The position numbers and the translations under genes are program-made. The notes under the pieces were generated by a model. The model made no database searches. It saw only the letters and a list, made by a program, of their open reading frames with translations, and was not told the origin of the DNA. From NCBI GenBank assembly GCA_006386115.1, contig VFIW01000016.1, positions 535,301-599,300 of the forward strand: a stretch of DNA of 64,000 bases, in the 5' to 3' direction. This document shows, piece by piece, positions 56,422 to 64,000 of this stretch. Every line of letters starts with the position of its first letter. The stretch's first letter is position 1. The DNA is from Globisporangium splendens. Its lineage: Eukaryota; Oomycota; Peronosporomycetes; Pythiales; Pythiaceae.

Positions 56422-59400
56422 TCATGAGTTAAATAGAATTACATCCTCTCGCTCTGTTGGCGGGTCTGGTGACGAAACGGGTGGCTCCAAGGGTGTCAGC
56501 ACGAATGATGAGTGCAGCGGCGTCGTGACTGAGTGGATTGGTTTCAGCACGCCCGAGCGAGAGGACTTGGACGTCGACGCACTGCTGCTGCTGGGGTGCA
56601 GCTGGTGCTCTATCGGTGGTGCAAGCTCTTTATTCATTGGGGTCCTTGGACGCGCGCTTTCTGCAAATGGCAATTGGTCATTTGCAAAATCGATTAGTGC
56701 ACATTTGGTCATTGCAATAGACAAATAGATGCATTACGCACCACTGAGTTCGTCCTTGTCGGCGAGCAGCAACTGCACTTGGCGCTGCAGTCGTTGGATC
56801 TCGTGTTTTTGCCGTTCCACGAGCGTCGCGAGTGCACTGTTGTCATTGCTGCTGCTCATGCTTCGAGCTTTGGCGCGTTCTCGCTCCAGACGCGCGAATG
56901 GGAGTGGGTTGCTGCTATTGTTGTTGTTTGCTGTCGTGCTGCCGCCACTGTGCCGTGAGAATGGGCTCGAAACCAGTAATGACGGTGTGTGCTGCCGCTG
57001 CTGTTGCTTGACGGTCGAGAGAGGATGTAGCAGCTTGGACCGAGTCGGACTTGAAGTCTCTTGTGTGACATCGTTCTCTGGAGAAGAGATCTGCAATGAT
57101 GGGATGAGCTCTGGATACGAACTGCTTCCGTGAAGCGAGTCTTTTGTTGCATGCAACATTGGCGCGCTGCTGCCGTGGTGACTGCTGATAGCATGCTCGA
57201 GTCCGCGCATCTTCATCACAAGCAGTTTGTTCTCCTTGCGCAGCTTGTTGCACTCGTCGATGAGCACGCTGCCTTCAGCGACAGCGTCGCGACGCACGCG
57301 GTCGGCCTTGAGCTTCGTGTTCTCGAGCGCATTGCGTAGCGTCTGGATCGTGCGGCTCATGTACTCCATCTGCTTGGCCGACTCGTCCACAGCCTGCTTG
57401 CAGTCGTACCCCAGTGCTTCATCGGACGCCGTACTGCTAACATTCTGCGCTTGGGCATCAGCTGTTGATATGCTGCCAGATCGGCTCTGAGAAGCCCCTA
57501 CTTTCACAGGAGACGGAGCCGTCGTTGCACGATAGCCTTGCTTGTGATTAGACGCTGCGTTCGGTGCTGTCTTTTGCGTACCTTTCATTGGACTCGCGCT
57601 GCTGGTGCTGTTGCCACTGTTATTATTGTTGCTTCTCTTGGCTTCTGGACTCGCCAGCAGCAAAATGTTTGCCTTGGGTGGCTTCTTGTGCGCGTGCTGC
57701 TCGCCCATGACGACAGTCTTGTACGCATCCTTGACTGCAGCCTCGAGGTCTTTGAGGTTCGTGATCTGTGCGAGCCGAGTGAGTTCGCGCGCCATTTCGC
57801 TCATCGCGTACTCCTTTTTCAGCGTGCTCTGACGCAGCATTTTGACCTCCTAAAGCAGCATTTTCACCTTGGCGTCTTTCCTCTCAGCGTCCTTTTGCGT
57901 CGCAGCCTTGGCTTTGAACTCGTCGAAAAGCTCGGTCTGCATCTCCGCGATGTGGGACTCGAGCGTGTGCATGTGCTCTTGCATCGGGACCTTTTCAATC
58001 TCCAGGTTGTCGATGCGGTAGTGCAGCACGGACCGAAAGTTCTCGAGCACGCGGTTCGACGACTTGAGGCTCTGGATCGCCTTGTCCTTGTCTGCCAGCG
58101 AGAACGTGCACGTCTCGAAATGCTTCTCATAGTGCGACAACGTGGCCTCAAACTTCGTCGTTTTGGCCTTCTCGGTCGCCAGCAGGATGTCGCGCGCATA
58201 CGACGACGCCTTGAGCTCCTGGATCTTCTTCTTGAGCGACTCGAGCTTCGTATTGGTCGCGCTCAGGTGGCCCTGCTTGATCGCCGTGTTCTGCCGCTCG
58301 AGCTTGAGCTGTTTCTCATACTCAGCGCACATCTTGTGCAGCTCCTGCTCATACTCGGTCTCCTCCTGGTGCAGCACTTCTTCAAAGCGCACGTGGTTAT
58401 ACTTGAGATCATCATGGAGCCGCTTGATGACCTCGTTCTGCTCTTTTGTGCGCACGTACGAAGCCTTGCGTTCGACGTGGAGCGTGCTGCGGTGCTGCGT
58501 GTCCTGCGACTCGATGAGCGCTTCACAGCGCTGCCGCGTTTGCTCGAGCGTCTCCGAGAGCGTGTCGTACCGTGCGATCTCATGCGCAAGCTTGCGTTCG
58601 TACTGGTTCTCGAGCTCCTGGATCATGTTGACGTGGTTATTCTCCTTCTGCGCGAGCTCCTCGATATGCTTCCTTCCGGCATGCTGATACCGCGACTCGA
58701 GCTCCTCGTACCGGAGCCGCTCCTGCACGACCAACTGCTCACACTCGTCCTTCACGACTCGCAGGCGATCGATCCACTCGTTCTCCTTGCGGTGCAACGC
58801 AAACTCGGCATCTGCCTGGACCTGTTCGTACCGCTGTTTCCATTCAACGAGGGCTGCGTGACGCTCGTCCAAGTCCTCACGCGCGACCAGCATCGTGTCC
58901 ATGAACGCAACCATCGCTTTCTTTTTCTCCTGGTGCTTGATGGCGACGAGGTCCGATGAAGGCACCATGTTGTTGTTGTTAATGGAGATGCTGCTGCTAT
59001 CTTCCAAGGCATTGCTGCTGTCTGCGTGGGGCAGCGCGACGACGCTCGTATTGAGCTTGAAGATGGCGATGCTGCTGTCCTCAGAGCACGTGATGAGACT
59101 CTCGTTGTCTTGCGTCATGCACATATGCGTGATGGCATCACTGTGGCCAAAGCACTCAGCCATCATCACGCTTTTGCTGTGGTTGCTCAGTGGCCACGCA
59201 TATACCAAAATGCTGCCAATGTTGGTGCCAGCAAAAAGCCGTTTGTTGTCCTTGGTCAGCGCCAAGGACGTGATCAACACGCCCGGAGCCAGATCCAGGA
59301 CCTTGGTCTCCTCGCCCGCGACGATCTCGCGCAGTTTGCCGTCACTTCCGGCTGCGACCACCACTTTCGCGTCTCTCTCGTCCACGACCAGCGTCGTGTA

Positions 59401-61443
59401 CTGACACTGCTTGACCACATGCTGCATATCGTCCGAGCGGCAACCTAGATAGAGAGGATGAAAAGAATCAAGACGTCAGTCGTGGAATGGTGGTAAAGTT
59501 GACTTGTTCATACCTGTGGTGATGTTCCATCGGTACACAGCGCCGTCATGCGCGGCCGAGTACAGAAAGAAATCGTCTTTGCTCCACGCGAGGCAGTGCA
59601 CGGCGCCAATGTGTCCAGCAAACGTAAACAAACTCTCCAACTACAGAATGCGCACACAGTCGTGAGGATAATTTCGCCCACCAGACCTGGACAGTTGATT
59701 GAAGCAAAGCATAACTCACCGTGTAGCTCTGGAGCACAAGCACCATGAGTCCAGCTGCACATGCGACCAAGTGGCCGCCGCGCGCGTACCGCACAGCGCG
59801 ACAGGATTTGATCGCGAGTTCGCGGTTCTGGCGCAGGCTCTCGACGAGCACCGTGTACACACGCACGCGCTCCTTGAACGCGACGATTAGCTGAAAGCCG
59901 CACGGATGCAGCCCCAATGCCAGGGGCTCCTCAGAGCACGCGTGAAGGACTTCGTAATGCCTGAGCTCGTAGTTCCAGACGCGAACGGATTTATCTGTGC
60001 CACAGGACACCAGGATCGGCCGCTGGATGCAAATGTCGACCTGAACAATCCCGCCGACTTGGAAGCCGTGGCGCGTAAACTCCTTGTACTCGACGCGGTC
60101 CTCCTGCACCGTGTCGATGGCGCTCATGTTGAACGTAAGCAGCTCCTGGCTCTTGGTGCACACGACGACAGTTTCGACACTCGGCGAAATCGCGATGCTC
60201 TCAAACGCAATGTCGCCCACCGAGACATTGCGTACAAACGCAAACGGATCTTTTGGATCCTCCTGCATTCGTAAGAGACATAGTAGGTTAGTAGAGAGCA
60301 GCAGCATGCAACTGACCCAGGAGCTTAAACGTACCGAGGTTTCGTAGATGCTGAAGAAGCCCGCTGATCCTCCAAGCACAAACCCTTTGGCGTGGGCTGT
60401 GATGCACTCCATGCGCACGAACGAGAGGTGGTGGCACCGGTACGAGTGCACGAGGTCAACGCTCGCGAAGTCGGTCGTGGCGCGGAAACACAGTAGCAGC
60501 CCTTTCTCTGAGAGCGCGACCATGTACTCCTTCATCCACACGTGGTCCACGAAATGCTCGTGCTCGCGCAACTGCAGCACAAAGTTGCCAATCTTGAACT
60601 CGCTGTTGCTCCAGATCCAGTACTTCAGCACCATGGAACCAGAGACGGAGATGTAGCTCGGGTTCTGCGGATGGATGTGGATCCGCGAGCCGCGACTCGG
60701 ACACTTGCACGATGCGAGCAGCTTTGTATTGCTCACTTTCCAATATGTGACGTTGTGCGTTGGCGCGTCCTCGAGCAGCGCCAGGAACTTGTTGCACGTC
60801 GAGAAACTGCACGACACGATGCTGCTGTGGTGCGGAAGCAGCAGCGACCGCACGTGACTCCGGGACGCCGTCTTGTAGATGCAGAGCACGTGTTGCTGCT
60901 GTTGTTCCTGCAAGTGCGCGCTCATCGCCAATGACGACTGAGCTTTGTTAACTGGGGAAGGAAGGGGAAGAGTGCTTCCACTGGCTGCTGTTGTTGTACT
61001 TTGTGACGGCGAGGCATTTGTGTGGTGAATCTCGGCGATAGCGATGAGTTCGCGGTTGGGCGAGACGTTGAAGCACTGGACGCTCTGTACGGCTTTTGTG
61101 TGGTGGAAAAACTCCATCGAGTTGCTCTCAAGGTTGTAGATCACGACGTGTTGCCCCATAGGGTACACGACGAGCGATTCCCGAGGAACTGCACAACATT
61201 GCGACCACACGATCGGAACCCCAACGCGAACCTGTAGCATCCAAATAAGCGATTCAGTAGAGTCAAGTTCTTGCCGTTTGCTTACATCAACGCAGTGCAC
61301 CACTCGCGTTTGCTTGAGCTGGAAACTCGCGTCTCGCTCGTCTTCCTCCCCCCCACGCCGAGCGCTCTCGACGGGACGTGATGCGTCAGCAGCGTGCTGC
61401 TTGGGTTTGCCACCGAGTCATCTCCATCCTGGTATTCTGGCAT
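56422..61443 (-). CDS. CFAP57: CFAP57 (WDR65) cilia protein, with in-frame TAG and a G-run frameshift
   Basis: Exons 61443-61286, 61231-60335, 60262-59720, 59640-59514, 59444-56742 and 56660-56422 fit in phase. The N-terminal half is a WD40 region typical of CFAP57 (VVYPMGQHVVIYNLESNSME, WKVSNTKLLASCKCPS, VVCTKSQELLTFNMSAIDTV, GTDKSVRVWNYELR, LAWSKDDFFLYSAAHDGAVY). The C-terminal half is a long coiled coil (RYEELESRYQHAGRKHIEEL, ELTRLAQITNLKDLEAAVKD). CFAP57 docks inner-arm dyneins and the 96-nm repeat in axonemes. Two lesions: exon 1 needs one extra G in a run of seven near 61355, and a TAG at 57850-57852 sits in exon 5, which otherwise stays open for about 900 codons. Identification is firm; whether it is functional is not. 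Confidence 0.88.
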
Positions 61444-61760
61444 CGTCCGCTGCTTGACCACACACTCGAAAATACACACGACGGCGGGTCCACACTGGTA
61501 GCCAAGTGTTACCTCGTGGAATCACCTGGCAGGACTCTCTTGGTCCAATTTTATCTCGCGGTCCCTTTTTCTACAACAAAAACGGTTCTTGATGAGTGTG
61601 TCGTTTCGAAACTACGTGGCGTCACACACGCTAACTTGGAGTTGAAGGCGAAGAGGAAGAAACATATTTTGCTGCGAATCAATCACCACTGGAGATTAGG
61701 ACGGCAGCAGAGAGAGGAAGCAGGTAGCGACGCCACGTGATCAGATATTTCCTGTCGCCG

Positions 61761-63746
61761 ATGATGTTGCTGGGTTGCATTTTCAACAAGCGGAAGAAGA
61801 TTCAGGAACTTCGCTCGCCCACACTGCAAGACATCAAGAAGTACGCCCATGTCTTCTTCTTTGGCTTCTTTCGGACCTGAGACGCGCTCATTTTTTCCTT
61901 TTTTGACGCTGTAGATTCCGCGATGTGTATGCGCGCCACGCAGAGCGGCGGCACGTGGAGACACCAGCGTGTTTGGAGAAAGTGGGTGATCCCTTGCTTG
62001 TGCTCCATTGATGTCTTAGTCCTCTCTCACAGACCTCTTGCTTCATCAGAGTGTGTACAAAGCCATCTCGTGCCAGAAGGAGCTCCATTCCGTCGACTTT
62101 CGCCAGGAAGATATCACGGACCCACAGCTCATTGCGCTCGCCAAGACACTCGCGGAGATGCCCATGATCTCGTCCCTCGATCTTCGCGACAATCGCATCA
62201 CCGACGATGTGCGTTGCCTTGGCTTCTCTTGTGCGACAATTCCAGGCTGACACCGCATGAAACTTTGCTGTTTGTGTGTGTAGGGAGGCAAAGCGTTGCT
62301 GGAGGTGCTTCGACTGCAGATCATCGCCGCAAAGACGCCATTGAAGACGGATCCAAAGACCAAACTGCCCATTTTCCCCGTACTACCCGAGTACGCGCGG
62401 TACATCACGCACGTCAACATCAAAGGCAACGAGATCTCTGCATCGGTGCTGCAGGAACTTGCGCAGTACACGGAGATCTTGAAACGCGAGGACAAGCGCA
62501 TCGAGATCCGCGCGGCACTGGCGCAGATCGATCGCAACAACGTCGATGGGATCGACGAAGACGAATTCAAAGCTGTGCTCAAACTCCTGACGGGGACAGA
62601 ACCGAACAAGAAGGAAGTCAAGTTGCTCGTCCGACAGCACGCCCAGTCAACCGACAGCACCCAGAGCGCCATCAGTCTTGAAAACTTACTGCTGGCAAAA
62701 TACTCGTCATCGCCGTCGAAAAAAGCAGTGTGTCCGCCATGGGAGACACTCGTGCAAGTGCAGCATGCCACACTGGGGCCACAGTATCCAGCCCAGTTGG
62801 CCAACAGCAACGAAAAGAGCCGTGAGTACGCTGAGGTCACGACGACCACGCGAGTCTCCGAGCAGTCATCAGCCCAACTCCGCGCGATGAGCCCAGCACC
62901 CAACCCTCAGCGTCATCACAAGGCACACAGCGCATCTCCGTGACCACGTCTTCAGCTTCAAGCGCCAGTTCCAAACAACTGGTCATGTCGATGCCGCCAC
63001 CGCCTCGTCCGCAATCACCGCCACCACCATCGCAGACTGCAGTCTCTTATCAGCAGCAACAGTCTCCAATCTCGTGCAGTTCGTCTGAGCACGGAAGTGG
63101 CACGTCGGCTGCCAAGCTCAAAGCGGACTTCAAGCCACCAGCGTCACCACCACCACCACTGCCTTTGCCGCAAACACAATCGAGCCCCGACTCGAGGGCA
63201 TCCTATTCAAGCAGACACCAGAGTTCATCTTCGATGCGTGACGTCTCCGAGCTCACAGTCCTCGAGTCGCCTCGCGAGATTGCGGCCATGTCCAGTTCTC
63301 CGCCAACAGAGTGCACAGCCGCAAGTTATGCGAGAGGATCCGCGTCACCCGATCGAAGCGGCGTTCATTCGTCCACTTTGTCACTGTCGAAGGCAGGGTT
63401 TGCCGACCCGTCCGATAGCCCACGACAACAACAGCACGCGCCTGCGCCACCAGCACCAGCCATCGTCAAACAGAGACACGTTGACGACGAAGACGAGCGC
63501 AAAAAACCTGCGACTTCTGCTGCGACTCCAAGCGCCATCATCGCAGAATCGCCTCGATGGCCAGACGATGATGTCTTCACGGACGATGAAGGTTCTTCTG
63601 AAAGCCAAGAGGAGAGCGGAGGCGACACGAGAGTAGGCAACGCGGGCGGCAGTGCATCTCCTCAATCTGATCCCGACGCTGCTGTCACTCGGCTCGATCC
63701 TCTGTGCAAGTCTCCACGCCAAGGAGAAAAAGAAAACCTCGTGTAA
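61761..63746 (+). CDS. LRR protein with degenerate EF-hand and Pro/Ser-rich tail
   Basis: Five exons (61761-61840, 61913-61979, 62050-62208, 62284-62821, 62866-63746) give about 574 residues. An RI-type leucine-rich repeat is visible (LIALAKTLAEMPMISSLDLR, DNRITDDGGKALLEVLRL, YITHVNIKGNEISASVLQEL). A helix-loop-helix follows whose loop (DRNNVDGIDEDEF) resembles an EF hand with one extra residue, so calcium binding is doubtful. The last 290 residues are Pro/Ser-rich and probably disordered (PPPPRPQSPPPPSQTAV). The 53-base intron before the last exon is required; without it the frame stops at 62943. True start is not certain, as MML is close to the splice donor. No known family beyond LRR. Confidence 0.7.
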
Positions 63747-64000
63747 CACTGGTGTCTCTGCTCCATTGGCTCATGGAAAATCGCTTCTCGACGAAGACAT
63801 GTTTCCTGGTTCCAGCACCTTGTGGATCACCAAAGCGTGCGAGATTCTGAATACTTTCCAAGACGTCGAAGTACAGACCCGAAGAAGCAACTCCAGCTAT
63901 CACGACGACGATGGTGAGTGGGGTGGCAACAGCAACGACGACGGAGAACATGACCGACCACAGAAACCACTCAATCGAGAGCAACAGCGACAGAAAGATG
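63685..64000 (-). CDS. Partial membrane protein at window edge
   Basis: A minus-strand frame is open from the window end to 63685. It begins with two hydrophobic segments (IFLSLLLSIEWFLWSVMFSV, VVAVATPLTIVVVIAGVASS) and ends GFLFLLGVETCTEDRAE. The last 60 bases overlap the 3' end of the LRR gene on the other strand. Probably the C-terminal exon of a membrane protein that starts outside the window; weak support. Confidence 0.35.
   Translation of the reverse strand, partial: IFLSLLLSIEWFLWSVMFSVVVAVATPLTIVVVIAGVASSGLYFDVLESIQNLARFGDPQGAGTRKHVFVEKRFSMSQWSRDTSVTRGFLFLLGVETCTEDRAE

Noticed and set aside
57538..58959. Plus-strand ORF of 473 codons opposite CFAP57
   Set aside because: Leu/Arg-rich mirror frame of a coiled-coil exon; no start context or domain.

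Overview
The window looks like nuclear DNA of an oomycete (stramenopile water mould). Genes are dense and separated by a few hundred bases, with short GT-AG introns, many (GT/CA)n microsatellites and about half G+C. The H3/H4 promoter carries the oomycete Inr+FPR core element on both sides. Family content also fits: a Crinkler-type kinase remnant, a folate-biopterin transporter remnant, DUF389, and secreted GPI-type cysteine-rich proteins. The species cannot be named from the sequence. No tRNA, rRNA, CRISPR array or intact transposon was recognised.

Layout. 1-8.1 kb: 3' part of an LRR/IQ protein (+), a DUF389 membrane protein (+), a tubulin-type cytosolic carboxypeptidase (-, one in-frame TAG) and an LC8 dynein light chain (-). 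8.2-11.4 kb: a TPR protein (+) facing the splicing thioredoxin TXNL4B (-). 11.6-15 kb: three broken genes (transporter, MRG15-like chromodomain, Crinkler-type kinase) around one intact secreted protein gene. 15-18 kb: a B-box/IQ/WW protein (-, two frameshifts) and an oomycete hypothetical (+). 18-24 kb: RPA1 (-), divergent histones H4/H3, PEX2 (-). 24-31 kb: a stand-alone N-terminal SIL1 paralogue and full SIL1 (+), a LysM-TLDc protein (-), GNB1L/ASA1-type WD40 (+). 31-43 kb: a PPCS-like/lipase/zinc-knuckle fusion (-), VPS54 (+), carnitine acyltransferase (-), a repeat-bearing coiled-coil protein (-). 43-47 kb: two convergent paralogous EGF-like GPI proteins flanking SNRPE. 48-53 kb: CCDC25 and neurochondrin (+), a RING-H2 protein (-). 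53-56 kb is gene-poor. 56.4-61.4 kb: CFAP57 (-, TAG plus frameshift). 61.7-64 kb: an LRR protein (+) and an edge fragment (-).

The genes form no operon or pathway. They are mostly housekeeping functions: replication (RPA1), chromatin (H3/H4), splicing (SNRPE, TXNL4B), ER chaperoning (SIL1), Golgi tethering (VPS54), peroxisome import (PEX2) and acyl transport. These assemble into clean open frames across all their introns. A second set is probably cilium-related (carboxypeptidase, CFAP57, perhaps the B-box/IQ/WW protein, TPR protein and LC8). Most of the disabling lesions in otherwise full-length genes fall in this set. Main points for follow-up: the single in-frame TAG codons in the carboxypeptidase and CFAP57; the PPCS-like/lipase/zinc-knuckle fusion; the SIL1 N-terminal mini-paralogue; and matched histone 3' stem-loops.
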